A stretch of DNA of 64,000 nucleotides, from positions 1,185,501 to 1,249,500 of the forward strand of contig NZ_CP019947.1 in the NCBI RefSeq assembly GCF_002025205.1. The letters are read 5' to 3'. The stretch comes from Pseudomonas sp. CC6-YY-74 (lineage in GTDB: Bacteria > Pseudomonadota > Gammaproteobacteria > Pseudomonadales > Pseudomonadaceae). Below, piece after piece: positions 19,726 to 27,986 of this stretch. The position numbers and the translations under genes were made by a program. The notes beneath the pieces are model-generated. The model saw only the letters and a list, made by a program, of their open reading frames with translations. It was not told the DNA's origin and made no database searches. Every line of letters begins with the position of its first letter. Position 1 is the stretch's first letter.

Positions 19726-19819
19726 AAAAAAGGCGTCCCGCTAGTCACCTAGCGAGGACGCCTTTGTCCAAGTCCCGTTCTCTCGGGAAGTGCGTTCTTC
19801 ACCGTTGAAGGACGCACTT
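19726..19819 (-). promoter_or_regulatory. NasT (ANTAR) antitermination leader of nirB
   Basis: On the minus strand, hairpin P1 (19788-19819) has an 8-bp outer stem AAGTGCGT / ACGCACTT and an inner stem CTTC-AACGGT-GAAG. P2 (19756-19769) is GGAC-AAAGGC-GTCC. Both loops are hexaloops with A at position 1 and G at position 4, the ANTAR target rule. A terminator (AAAGGCGTCC 19729-19738 with GGACGCCTTT 19756-19765, inner CGCTAG / CTAGCG stem, then six U) shares the P2 bases, so the two folds exclude each other. A third hexaloop hairpin, CCCG-AGAGAA-CGGG (19774-19787), also meets the rule. Confidence 0.88.
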
Positions 19820-19841
19820 TATTGAAATTTGCAAATATCAA

Positions 19842-19857
19842 TGCAGGGCTTATGCCA
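19842..19857 (-). promoter_or_regulatory. Sigma-54 promoter of nirB
   Basis: The minus strand reads TGGCATAAGCCCTGCA, with GG and GC at the exact -24/-12 spacing. Transcription should begin near 19831, just before hairpin P1. Confidence 0.85.
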
Positions 19858-19942
19858 ACTTGGCAAGGGCCTGAATATTAGCGAGTCGGAGCAGTTTTTT
19901 GCTGGCGTATTGGCGTTTAATCGCACCTGTATAAGGCGTGTT

Positions 19943-19957
19943 GCGCCGTTCTGGTGC
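19943..19957 (-). promoter_or_regulatory. Possible NtrC-type half-site pair upstream of nirB
   Basis: The minus strand reads GCACC-AGAAC-GGCGC, one base off the GCACC-N5-GGTGC inverted repeat bound by NtrC, about 90 bp upstream of the sigma-54 promoter. A single short match, so tentative. Confidence 0.4.
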
Positions 19958-19967
19958 GTTTGCAGGC

Positions 19968-21635
19968 TTACTTCAGCAGCAGTACCAGCAGGGCCAGATT
20001 CGCGAGTAAGGACACCAGGGCCACGGTGCGCCAGACTTTCACCGGTTCGCGTTCGAGCAATGGACGCGGCCTGCTGCTCAGTGACTGGCGCTCACCCTGT
20101 TCCAGAGCCAGTAGCCACTCCTCGGCGGTCTCGTAGCGTTGCTTCGGCTCGGCGCTGACCGCGCGACTGAGGCTCTCGTCGATCCAGTTCGGCAAGTCGG
20201 GGCGATAGCGGCTGGCTGGCGTTGCGCTGCCGAAGCGGGGGTGCTGGAAAGCCTCGATCTCGCCATAGGGATAGTGGCCGGTAAGCAGGTGGTAGAGGGT
20301 TACGCCTGCTGCATAGAGATCTTGTTGGGCGCTGGGTGCGCCGCCGGTAAAGGCCTCCGGAGCAATGTAGCTGGGGGTGCCAGGCAGGTCATTGGGCGCA
20401 TCGCGAGACAGACCGGGGCAGTAGGCCAGGCCGAAATCCAGCACGCGCAGTTCGCCGTCGTCACCCCACAACAGGTTTTCCGGCTTGATGTCGCGGTGCA
20501 GAATGTTGCGCCGATGCAGCATGCCCAGGGCCCTGACCAGGCGCGGGGCGAGATCCAGCCAGTCGGGCAGGCCGAGAGGGCCGGACAGGCGCAGCTGTTC
20601 GGCCAGGGTCTGCCCGGCGTATTCGCGCTGCAGGTAGTACAGGTGCTGGCGTTGCGGCAGCGGATGGACTTCGGCGAAGTAGCGCCCGGCCACTCGGCGC
20701 AAGAACCATTCCTCGAGCAGCAGGGCAGGGCCTGCTTGCGGCTCGTCGGCGCGGCTGGCGGGCAGCGTCTTCAACAGCCAGCGGCGCGCCTGGCCATCGC
20801 GTACGCGGTAGAGCAGCGACTGGCGCGACTCGGCCAGCAAGCGCTCGACCTGCCAGCCTTCGAAGTCCTGGCCTGCGCGCAGTTTCGGCGGCAAGGGCCA
20901 ATGCTCGAGTTGGGCGAGGGTATCGGCCAGAGCGTTTTCCGGCAGGCCTTCGACCCTCACCAGCAAGGCGCTGGCATTGTCCTGACTGCCGGCCAGGTGA
21001 GCGGCACTGACCAGCGCGCGGGTCGCGGCGGCAGGGTCTCGCTCATCGTGCAGGATGCGCTGGATACCCGGGTCGCCGAGTGTCGCCCAGACGCCATCGC
21101 TGACCATCAGGAAGCTCTCGCCCTCGCGCAACTCACCATCCAGGTAGTCGACCACCAGGTGTTGGTCCAGGCCCATGGCACGTTTGAGCACATGCTGCAT
21201 GCCCTGTTGTTCCCAGACGTGGTCTTCGCTGATGCGCTGGAGTTGGCCTGCGTGCCAGCGATAGGCTCGGCAGTCGCCAACATGCGCCAGGGTGAAGCGC
21301 CGGCCACGCAGCACCAGGGCGGTGAGGGTGGTCAGCAACGGCTGGCCGCCACCATTGGCCTGTAACCAGCGATTGTGCGCGACCAGTAGACGATCCAGCG
21401 ATTGCGCCACTGCCCAGGTTTCCGGGGTGGCGTAGTAGTCCAGCGCCAGCGCTTGCAGGGTCGCGCGAGCGGCCAGGCCGCCGTCGGCGCATTGGCTGAC
21501 ACCGTCGGCCAGGGCAAACAGGTAACCCTTGCTCGCCGCCAGGGATGGAGCCGGGGTCACCACGCGAATGGCGTCCTGGTTTTCTGGGCGCGGACCGGTA
21601 GCGCTGGCTTCGCCGAAGATGAGTTGCAGGGCCAT
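19968..21635 (-). CDS. PP2C phosphatase / Ser-Thr protein kinase fusion, membrane-anchored
   Basis: The 555-residue protein combines an N-terminal PP2C phosphatase (ENQDAIRV near residue 18, ADGVSQCADGG near 48, VGDCRAYRW, MVSDGVWATLGD) with a Hanks-type kinase (WLLKTLP, HRDIKPENLLWG, VLDFGLAYC, GTPSYIAPEA). A C-terminal membrane helix (VALVSLLANLALLVLLLK) ends the protein. All metal and catalytic residues I can check are present. The ATG at 21635 gives the MALQLIFGEAS start. It lies 194 bp after nasA on the same strand and probably shares its promoter. P. aeruginosa has a kinase at the same place (PA1782, from memory); its substrates are unknown to me. Confidence 0.92.
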   Translation of the reverse strand: MALQLIFGEASATGPRPENQDAIRVVTPAPSLAASKGYLFALADGVSQCADGGLAARATLQALALDYYATPETWAVAQSLDRLLVAHNRWLQANGGGQPLLTTLTALVLRGRRFTLAHVGDCRAYRWHAGQLQRISEDHVWEQQGMQHVLKRAMGLDQHLVVDYLDGELREGESFLMVSDGVWATLGDPGIQRILHDERDPAAATRALVSAAHLAGSQDNASALLVRVEGLPENALADTLAQLEHWPLPPKLRAGQDFEGWQVERLLAESRQSLLYRVRDGQARRWLLKTLPASRADEPQAGPALLLEEWFLRRVAGRYFAEVHPLPQRQHLYYLQREYAGQTLAEQLRLSGPLGLPDWLDLAPRLVRALGMLHRRNILHRDIKPENLLWGDDGELRVLDFGLAYCPGLSRDAPNDLPGTPSYIAPEAFTGGAPSAQQDLYAAGVTLYHLLTGHYPYGEIEAFQHPRFGSATPASRYRPDLPNWIDESLSRAVSAEPKQRYETAEEWLLALEQGERQSLSSRPRPLLEREPVKVWRTVALVSLLANLALLVLLLK

Positions 21636-21795
21636 GGCGGCGTTCCTGGCGAGGAAGGGTTGAGGCAAAGGCGGGGCCGGGGCATGGCTGCATGGGTTGG
21701 CCGTTGCCGGCTTCACCCTTCGTTGCTGACCAGTGCGATTCAACTCTGCCGGTCAGCCCCGCCTTTGCCTCACTCCTCCGTTGATTCGTTCATCC

Positions 21796-21820
21796 GTAGG
21801 GCGGGTTGCACCCGCCCTAC
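21796..21820. repeat. REP-like palindrome between the kinase gene and nasA
   Basis: A perfect 11-bp inverted repeat GTAGGGCGGGT / ACCCGCCCTAC with a TGC loop, just after the nasA stop on the minus strand. It matches the Pseudomonas REP style seen at 14040. Confidence 0.7.
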
Positions 21821-21829
21821 GTTAGCAGC

Positions 21830-23041
21830 CTACACTCTTGCCGCGGTGACGGCGGCCGAGCCCCAGGTGGTGCGCCAACGGCGTTTGACGCTATACAGGC
21901 CGAACCAGGCCAGTACACCGAGGCTGGCAAAAAACCACAGGGCCAACTGATAGTCGCCGGTCTGTTGCTTGATCGCCCCCAGGCCTGCGGCCAGGAGGAA
22001 ACCGCCGATGCCGCCGGCCATACCGATCAAGCCGGTCATGACGCCAATCTCCCGCCGAAAGCGCTGTGGCACCAGCTGGAACACCGCACCATTACCTGCA
22101 CCCAGGCCGAGCATGGCGGTGACGAACAAGGCCAGCGCTGCGGTGGAACTAGACAGGTTGAAGCCGACGGCGGCGATGCTCAGCGAGGCCAGGGTGTACA
22201 TCATCAGCAGCGAACGGATGCCACCGATGCGGTCGGCCAGAGCGCCACCAAGCGGGCGCATCAGGCTGCCGGCGCAGACGCAGGCGGCCGTATAGTAGCC
22301 GGCGGTGACTGGATTGAGGCCGTACTGATCGCTGAAATAACCAGGCAGGGCACTGGCCAGGCCAATGAAACCGCCGAAGGTGACGCTGTAGAAGAACATG
22401 AACCACCAGCTGTCGCGGTCGCCCAAGGCGTGCAGGTAGTCGGCCGCGGCCTTTGGCTTGGGCCGCTCAGGCGAGTTCTTCGCCATCAGGGCAAAGATCA
22501 CCAAGGTCACCAGCAACGGAATCAGCGCCCAGCCGAACACGTTCTGCCAGCCGAACAAGGCCGCCAGGCCCGGGGCGAACAGCGCCGCCAGTACGGTGCC
22601 GGAGTTGCCGGCGCCGGCGATGCCCATGGCTTTGCCCTGGTGCTCAGGTGGATACCACTGCGAGGCCAGCGGCAGGGCGACGGCAAAGGCGGCACCGGCA
22701 AAGCCGAGGAACAGGCCGAACAACAAGGCTTGCTCGTAGCTTTCAATGCCGATTTGCCAGGCGCAGAACAAGGCCGTGATGACCGCCACCTGACCGAGCA
22801 AACCGGCAGTCTTGGGCGATAGCCGGTCGGCCAGAAAGCCCATGAGCAGGCGCAGCACGGCGCCTGCCAGGATTGGCGTGGCGACCATCAGGCCGCGTTG
22901 TTGCGCAGTCAGATCGAGGTCGGTAGCAATTTGCACGGCCAGGGGGCCGAGGAGGTACCAGACCATGAAGCTCAAGTCGAAATAGAGGAAGGCGGCGAAC
23001 AGTGTCGGTGTATGGCCGGCTTTCCAGAAACTGTTATTCAT
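21830..23041 (-). CDS. nasA: NasA, MFS nitrate/nitrite transporter (NNP family)
   Basis: The 403-residue, about 12-helix inner-membrane protein belongs to the NarK/NasA group. Both NNP nitrate signatures are visible: GNSGTVLAALFAPGLA near residue 155 and GLIGMAGGIGGF near residue 338. A longer open frame exists upstream but the ATG at 23041 gives the conserved start MNNSFWKAGHTPTLF. It leads nasA and the PP2C-kinase gene. Upstream lie a sigma-54 promoter and a NasT-type leader. Confidence 0.95.
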   Translation of the reverse strand: MNNSFWKAGHTPTLFAAFLYFDLSFMVWYLLGPLAVQIATDLDLTAQQRGLMVATPILAGAVLRLLMGFLADRLSPKTAGLLGQVAVITALFCAWQIGIESYEQALLFGLFLGFAGAAFAVALPLASQWYPPEHQGKAMGIAGAGNSGTVLAALFAPGLAALFGWQNVFGWALIPLLVTLVIFALMAKNSPERPKPKAAADYLHALGDRDSWWFMFFYSVTFGGFIGLASALPGYFSDQYGLNPVTAGYYTAACVCAGSLMRPLGGALADRIGGIRSLLMMYTLASLSIAAVGFNLSSSTAALALFVTAMLGLGAGNGAVFQLVPQRFRREIGVMTGLIGMAGGIGGFLLAAGLGAIKQQTGDYQLALWFFASLGVLAWFGLYSVKRRWRTTWGSAAVTAARV

Positions 23042-23242
23042 CGAATACCTCGTCAGCAGAAAGGGTCCCGGTCTGTTGCGGTTCGTCGTGGTCGTGGACA
23101 CGGCGACCGCAACGGGCCGGGGAGGCTATGCACTTGTGGTGCAAGGCCCTGCGGCCGAGGCCACAGCTGGGTTGAGAGAGTGACAAGCGGAACCTCTGGA
23201 TCGCAGAGGAGCCACCATCCCCAAGCGTTGGGGCAGAAACTA

Positions 23243-23325
23243 AAAAACGCCGCGGCACCGTTCGCGCTTGGGCGAGGGTGAGGCGACGTCTTTGTCGTTT
23301 ATGAGGACAGCCGCCATTGGCTGCC
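23243..23325 (-). promoter_or_regulatory. NasT (ANTAR) antitermination leader of nasA
   Basis: On the minus strand, P1 (23305-23325) closes the hexaloop AATGGC on a GGCAGCC / GGCTGTCC stem with one bulge. P2 (23284-23297) is CGAC-AAAGAC-GTCG. Both loops have A1 and G4. A terminator fold (23243-23258 with 23277-23293, inner TCGC / GCGA stem, then a U run) reuses the P2 bases. About 200 bases of further leader separate it from the nasA start. Confidence 0.82.
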
Positions 23326-23339
23326 TATGGCTATGCCTA

Positions 23340-23355
23340 AGCAAGAGCTGAGCCA
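23340..23355 (-). promoter_or_regulatory. Sigma-54 promoter of nasA
   Basis: The minus strand reads TGGCTCAGCTCTTGCT, with exact GG/GC spacing and a good TTGC -12 element. The predicted start near 23328 falls just before hairpin P1, the same geometry as at nirB. Confidence 0.82.
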
Positions 23356-23774
23356 ACACAGAAACTCAACGGTTGCGCGGGATATGCAGGTAGCACGCGG
23401 CCCTTTCTGTGATGCAAAAAGGAGCGTGATGCTTGTTTGTGCGCCGAGATGGGGCGAGGTCATGCGCTGAGGTCGGTGGGGCCGCGGCCAGTGCTCTGGA
23501 CACGTCAGCACGGATCCATTGGTCAGAAAGTCCGTTCGCCGCAGTGATGGTCGGAATCCGTGATCTGGGCTCTATGCAGAGTGTTTGCGAGGGTTTTTAT
23601 TATTGGCCTTGACTTTTGTTTATTTGTTGTTTGTGTCGCGGCGCCTATACTTGAAGTTGATCGAACAAGACAAGTAGGGCCATGTCGTTTACCTCTGCAG
23701 GGCTCAGTCTGTGATTGTCGGGTGATCGCGATTTTGCAGTGGCGGCGGCCGTTACGCTAGATGGGAGGTGCGTC
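23356..23774. other. Intergenic region between nasA leader and the 23775 gene
   Basis: About 420 bp with no convincing gene. It must hold enhancer sites for nasA and the promoter of the plus-strand gene at 23775. I see no clear binding site; a TTGAAGTTGATCGA near 23651 is a weak ANR-like match only. Confidence 0.5.
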
Positions 23775-24329
23775 ATGAATCGGCACTATTACACCAGTGA
23801 CAATCTCGACGATCTTGAAGCCGTCGAGCAGGAGTTGGAGGCCAAGGGCATCAGCACCGAGCAGATTCATGTGCTCAGCGAAAAGGATGCCGATGTTGAG
23901 CAACATCACCTGCACGATGTGCCCTCCTTTATGAAGCAGGATGTCGTTCACTCCGGGGAGATTGGTGCAGCCGTCGGTGTGGTCCTTGCCATACTGGTGC
24001 TCGGTGGCGCCTATCTACTGGGGTGGACCGCAACCGCTGCGGGCTGGGTGCCCTTTATCTTCCTGGCGATCGTGCTGCTGGGTTTCTGTACCTGGGAAGG
24101 TGGCTTTTTCGGTATCCAGGTGCCCAATACCCAATTCCGTCGCTTCAAGGAAAATCTACAAGAAGGCAAACACGTCTTTTTCGTCGATGTCGAGCCGGAG
24201 CAGGAAGCCGTGCTGGAGCAGGTGGTCAACCATCATCCTGCGCTGCAGGTCGCCGGCATAGGTTCGGCAGCCCCGCACTGGATCGTGGTCTGGCAGCACA
24301 GATGGCATCAGTTCAAACGAACGATCTAG
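23775..24329 (+). CDS. Conserved membrane protein of unknown function
   Basis: The 184-residue protein has an N-terminal cytoplasmic segment (HYYTSDNLDDLEAVEQELE, resembling the start of general-stress 17M-like domains), two membrane helices around residues 60-110 with a glycine-rich loop, and a C-terminal domain. I recognise the type, seen next to oxidase genes in pseudomonads, but not a function. The ATG at 23775 follows GGGAGGTG at 23763-23770. It converges on the cytochrome oxidase operon, ending 29 bp from it. Confidence 0.75.
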   Translation: MNRHYYTSDNLDDLEAVEQELEAKGISTEQIHVLSEKDADVEQHHLHDVPSFMKQDVVHSGEIGAAVGVVLAILVLGGAYLLGWTATAAGWVPFIFLAIVLLGFCTWEGGFFGIQVPNTQFRRFKENLQEGKHVFFVDVEPEQEAVLEQVVNHHPALQVAGIGSAAPHWIVVWQHRWHQFKRTI

Positions 24330-24358
24330 CTAGCCGTGATTACAGCAACCGCGGGTCA

Positions 24359-24694
24359 TCAAGGTGACTGCGCGGTTATGCCTTGGCCAAAGAAAAGCAC
24401 TCGACTGAGAAAGATATAGTCCGCCTCGCTGGCCATGAGCCCCACCAGCACCAGCAGGCACAGGGGCGGCACGAGAATGGCGTAGACCATGGCCAGGCGC
24501 TCCCAGGCCATGTGCATGAAGATGGCGAGGATCAAGCCGGCCTTCAGCAGCATGAAGGTGATGATCAGCGCCCACCTGAGATACCCGCTGAAGTGGAAGT
24601 AATCGACCAAGTAGGAGAAGGTGCTGAGGACGAATAGCAGCCCCCAGATCTTCAGGTACAGGCTGATCGGATGCTGTTGTCCGGTGTGCGTCAT
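24359..24694 (-). CDS. Cytochrome c oxidase subunit IV (prokaryotic type)
   Basis: The 111-residue protein has three predicted membrane helices (about residues 12-32, 40-62 and 68-92), the size and layout of bacterial caa3/bo3 subunit IV (COX4_pro family). It probably aids assembly or stability of the CuB site. It is the last gene of the ctaC-ctaD-subunit III-like-ctaE-subunit IV operon, 21 bp after ctaE. Confidence 0.85.
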   Translation of the reverse strand: MTHTGQQHPISLYLKIWGLLFVLSTFSYLVDYFHFSGYLRWALIITFMLLKAGLILAIFMHMAWERLAMVYAILVPPLCLLVLVGLMASEADYIFLSRVLFFGQGITAQSP

Positions 24695-24715
24695 GACCAG
24701 TGCTCCTCTGCAGTG

Positions 24716-25423
24716 CTACCACAAATAGAAGAAAGCGAAGATAAACACCCACACCAGATCGACGAAGTGCCAGTACAGCCCGGCTATCTCGACGTTCTGA
24801 TAGTTGCCGGAGCGCTCGTAGTCCCCGCGTAACACCTTCCACGCGATGATGCACAGGTAGAGCACGCCGATCGATACGTGCAGGCCGTGGAACCCGGTGA
24901 TCATGAAAAAGCTCGCGCCAAATTGCGCCGCGCCCATGGGGTTGCCCCAGGGGCGTACGCCTTCGGCTATCAGCTTGCTCCATTCGAACGCCTGCATGCT
25001 GACGAAGGCCGCGCCGCAGAAGGCGGTGGCGAGCATCAGGGCGGCGGTCTTGCCGCGGTTGCGGCGGTAGGCGTAGTTGACTGCCATGGCCATGGTGCCG
25101 CTGCTGCTGATCAGCACGAAGGTCATGATGGCGATCAGGATCAGCGGAATGTGGTTGCCGGCGATGGTCAGGGCGAAGACTTCGCTGGTGTTCGGCCAGG
25201 GCTCGGTGGTGGTCATGCGCACCGCCATATAGCCGGTCAGGAAGCAGGTGAAGATAAAGGTGTCGCTGAGCAGGAAGATCCACATCATCGCCTTGCCCCA
25301 AGGCACCTGCTTGAACGCATCCTTATCCGACGACCAGTCGCCGGCGATGCCCTGCCAGCCCGCGGCAGATGCATCGGGTGCAAGCGCTGGGCGATCTTCG
25401 GGTGTTGCTGAGTGCGCTGCCAT
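24716..25423 (-). CDS. ctaE: CtaE, cytochrome c oxidase subunit III
   Basis: The 235-residue membrane protein is a haem-copper oxidase subunit III: a hydrophilic N terminus, then about five helices, with ITGFHGLHVSIGVLYL near residue 160 and the terminal YWHFVDLVWVFIFAFFYLW typical of the family. It lies 4 bp after a second subunit III-like gene. Confidence 0.92.
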   Translation of the reverse strand: MAAHSATPEDRPALAPDASAAGWQGIAGDWSSDKDAFKQVPWGKAMMWIFLLSDTFIFTCFLTGYMAVRMTTTEPWPNTSEVFALTIAGNHIPLILIAIMTFVLISSSGTMAMAVNYAYRRNRGKTAALMLATAFCGAAFVSMQAFEWSKLIAEGVRPWGNPMGAAQFGASFFMITGFHGLHVSIGVLYLCIIAWKVLRGDYERSGNYQNVEIAGLYWHFVDLVWVFIFAFFYLW

Positions 25424-25427
25424 GGCT

Positions 25428-26117
25428 TCACCTCAGGCCGCAGAATGCGGCAATGGCCTCATAGGTTTGCGGTGTGCTGGTCAGCAGGGCGAAGAGCAGC
25501 AGCCACAGCCCCAGCAGGTAATGCCAGTAGATGGCGCAGAGCTCGACGCTGCTGGCGAGCCGCGCCAGGGGCACGTGCCGCAGGCATTTACCCAGGGTTC
25601 TGCCCCAGGCCACCAGGCCGCCCAGCAGGTGCAGGCCGTGCAGGCCAGTGAGCAGGTAGAAGAAGCTGTTGGCCGGGTTGCTGGCGACGAAATAGCCCCA
25701 GGCGGCGAACCGCTGCCAGACCCAGAGTTGCCCGAGCAGAAAGGCGATCGCCAGCACGCCGGCCAAGGCGAAGCCGACCAGCGTCGCCTGCGCATTACCT
25801 CGGCGGGCGGCCACGCGGGCCCATTGCAGGGCGATGCTGGCGCCTGCCAGCGCGGCGGTATTCAGCCAGAGCGCGCGGGTGTCGGCCAGCGGCGCCAGCG
25901 GTTCGGTCAGTGGCTGCCAGTCAGGTACTTGCGCGCGGATGATGAAGGCGATCAGGAACAGCAGGAATAACGAACTGACCACCGCGAGCAACAGGCGCAG
26001 GCCGACTCTTGCGGTGCGTGCACTATCCATCGCGGCAGGACTGGGCATCCCTGCGTCGGGATTCCAGCCGCCACTGGGCTCGATGCTGTCGGTGTTCCTC
26101 AACAGTAGCCGGTTCAT
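25428..26117 (-). CDS. Second subunit III-like haem-copper oxidase protein
   Basis: The 229-residue membrane protein resembles subunit III, with YLLTGLHGLHLLGGLVAWG near residue 155 and a terminal IYWHYLLGLWLLLFALL, but its N-terminal half is diverged. It begins in a 4-bp ATGA overlap with the ctaD stop, so it is translationally coupled to subunit I. It may replace or supplement CtaE in the complex, or help assembly; sequence alone cannot say which. Confidence 0.85.
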   Translation of the reverse strand: MNRLLLRNTDSIEPSGGWNPDAGMPSPAAMDSARTARVGLRLLLAVVSSLFLLFLIAFIIRAQVPDWQPLTEPLAPLADTRALWLNTAALAGASIALQWARVAARRGNAQATLVGFALAGVLAIAFLLGQLWVWQRFAAWGYFVASNPANSFFYLLTGLHGLHLLGGLVAWGRTLGKCLRHVPLARLASSVELCAIYWHYLLGLWLLLFALLTSTPQTYEAIAAFCGLR

Positions 26118-27889
26118 GGTCGTTCATCCGCTGGGGTGGTCTCGGCGCCGCGCTGGCGCATCCGTTGCAGTTCCTCGGCGGACACCGTCTGCGGGACAAA
26201 GTCCTGCTCGATCCCGGGCACGCTGTAGTCATAGGCCCAGCGGTGCACGACCGGCAGCTTGGCGCCCCAGTTGCCGTGTACTGGCGGGGTTTGCGGGGTT
26301 TGCCATTCCAGGCTGGTGGCCTGCCAGGGATTGCCGCCAGCGGGTTTGCCGTTGAACAGGCTCCAGAACAGGTTGAACAGCAACAGCAGTTGGGCAACGC
26401 CGACGATCAGGGCGGCCACGGTGATGAAGGCATTCAGGTCCTGCGCCGACTGCGGAATGAACGCGTAGTCCTCATAGGCGTAGTAGCGCCGTGGCATGCC
26501 GAGGAAACCCAGGTAGTGCATGGGGAAGTAGATGGCATAGGTGCCGAGGAAGGTGATCCAGAAGTGCAGCTTGCCCAGGCGCTCATTCATCATCCGCCCG
26601 GTTACTTTCGGGTACCAATGGTAGATGGCGCCGAACACCACCAGGATCGGCGCAACGCCCATGACCATGTGGAAGTGGGCGACGACGAAATAGGTGTCCG
26701 ACAGCGGGATGTCGACGATCACGTTGCCGAGGAACAACCCGGTCAGGCCACCGACCAGAAAGGTCACGATAAAGGCCAGGGCGAACAGCATGGGCACGGT
26801 CAGGTGGATGTCGCCCTGCCACAGGGTCAGCACCCAGTTGTAGACCTTCAGCGCGGTCGGCACCGCGATGATCAGGGTGGTGGTGGCGAAGAAAAAGCCG
26901 AAGTAGGGGTTCATGCCGCTGACATACATGTGGTGTGCCCAGACCACGAAGCTGAGCACGCCAATCGCGACTATGGCCCAGACCATCATGCGGTAGCCGA
27001 AGATATTCTTGCGCGCATGGGTGCTGATCAGGTCGGAGACCAGGCCGAAGGCGGGCAGGGCGACGATATAGACCTCCGGATGGCCGAAAAACCAGAACAG
27101 GTGCTGGAACAGAATCGGACTGCCGCCCTGGTGCTCCAGCGTCTGACCCAGCGAGATGATCGCCGGCATGAAGAAACTGGTGCCCAGCAGTTTGTCGAAC
27201 AGCATCATCACCGCGCTGACTAGCAACGCCGGGAAGGCCAGCAAGGCCAGGATCGAGGCCATGAAGATGCCCCAGACCGTAAGCGGCATGCGCATCAGGG
27301 TCATGCCATGGGTGCGCGCCTGCAGCACCGTGGTCACGTAGTTCAAACCGCCCATGGTGGCGGCAACGATGAAAATCGCCAGGGACACCAGCATCAATAC
27401 GATGCCCCATTCGGTGCCCGGGGTGCCCTGGGTGATTGACTGCGGTGGGTAGAGCGTCCAGCCCGCGCCGGTGGGGCCGCCGGGGGCGAAGAAACTGGCG
27501 AGCAAGACCACTACCGAGAGCAGGTAGAACCAGTAGCTGAGCATGTTGACGTAGGGGAAGACCATGTCCCGGGCCCCGACCATCAGCGGGATCAGGTAGT
27601 TGCCGAAGCCGCCGAGGAACAGGGCGGTGAGCAGGTAGATGACCATGATCATGCCGTGCATGGTCATCGCCTGATAATAGGCGCTGGCGTCCATGAATTC
27701 GATGCTGCCGGGGAAGCCCAGCTGCATGCGCATCAGGCCGGACAACACCAGGGCGATCAGGCCGACGAAGATAGCCGTCAAGGAATATTGAATGGCTATG
27801 ACCTTGTGGTCCTGACTCCAGATATAACGGGTCAGAAAGCTCTTGGGCTCATGTAACTCTTCTGTTTCCACCTGTTCCGCATAGGCCAT
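26114..27889 (-). CDS. ctaD: CtaD, cytochrome c oxidase subunit I
   Basis: The 591-residue, about 12-helix subunit holds haem a, haem a3 and CuB. TMHGMIMVIYLL carries a low-spin haem histidine, GHPEVYIVALP has the CuB His with the Tyr crosslink and the Glu of the A1 D-pathway, VWAHHMY gives the other two CuB histidines, and HFHMVMG the a3 and a ligands. All are present, so the enzyme should be active. The ATG at 27889 follows a GGAGG about ten bases upstream. Type A1 assignment rests on the Glu. Confidence 0.95.
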   Translation of the reverse strand: MAYAEQVETEELHEPKSFLTRYIWSQDHKVIAIQYSLTAIFVGLIALVLSGLMRMQLGFPGSIEFMDASAYYQAMTMHGMIMVIYLLTALFLGGFGNYLIPLMVGARDMVFPYVNMLSYWFYLLSVVVLLASFFAPGGPTGAGWTLYPPQSITQGTPGTEWGIVLMLVSLAIFIVAATMGGLNYVTTVLQARTHGMTLMRMPLTVWGIFMASILALLAFPALLVSAVMMLFDKLLGTSFFMPAIISLGQTLEHQGGSPILFQHLFWFFGHPEVYIVALPAFGLVSDLISTHARKNIFGYRMMVWAIVAIGVLSFVVWAHHMYVSGMNPYFGFFFATTTLIIAVPTALKVYNWVLTLWQGDIHLTVPMLFALAFIVTFLVGGLTGLFLGNVIVDIPLSDTYFVVAHFHMVMGVAPILVVFGAIYHWYPKVTGRMMNERLGKLHFWITFLGTYAIYFPMHYLGFLGMPRRYYAYEDYAFIPQSAQDLNAFITVAALIVGVAQLLLLFNLFWSLFNGKPAGGNPWQATSLEWQTPQTPPVHGNWGAKLPVVHRWAYDYSVPGIEQDFVPQTVSAEELQRMRQRGAETTPADERP

Positions 27890-27932
27890 CACGTCATCCT
27901 CCGGGTGAGGGTTGAGTGGATGTTGGCGGTTG

Positions 27933-27986
27933 GCCGGCTGTCGGACTTGACCATCCACCGTCGCGAGGGGAAGTCCGACAGCCGGC
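27933..27986 (-). promoter_or_regulatory. Perfect 16-bp intercistronic hairpin between ctaC and ctaD
   Basis: Arms 27933-27948 (GCCGGCTGTCGGACTT) and 27971-27986 pair without mismatch around a 22-base loop. On the minus strand the stem begins at the ctaC stop codon. No U tract follows. It could set the ctaC:ctaD ratio by protecting the upstream message. Confidence 0.8.

Noticed and set aside
23651..23665. ANR-like site before the 23775 gene
   Set aside because: Only 8 of 10 conserved bases match, too weak to call.
26009..27223. A 404-codon open frame on the plus strand opposite ctaD
   Set aside because: His/Gln/Asp-rich by-product of membrane-protein codons read backwards.
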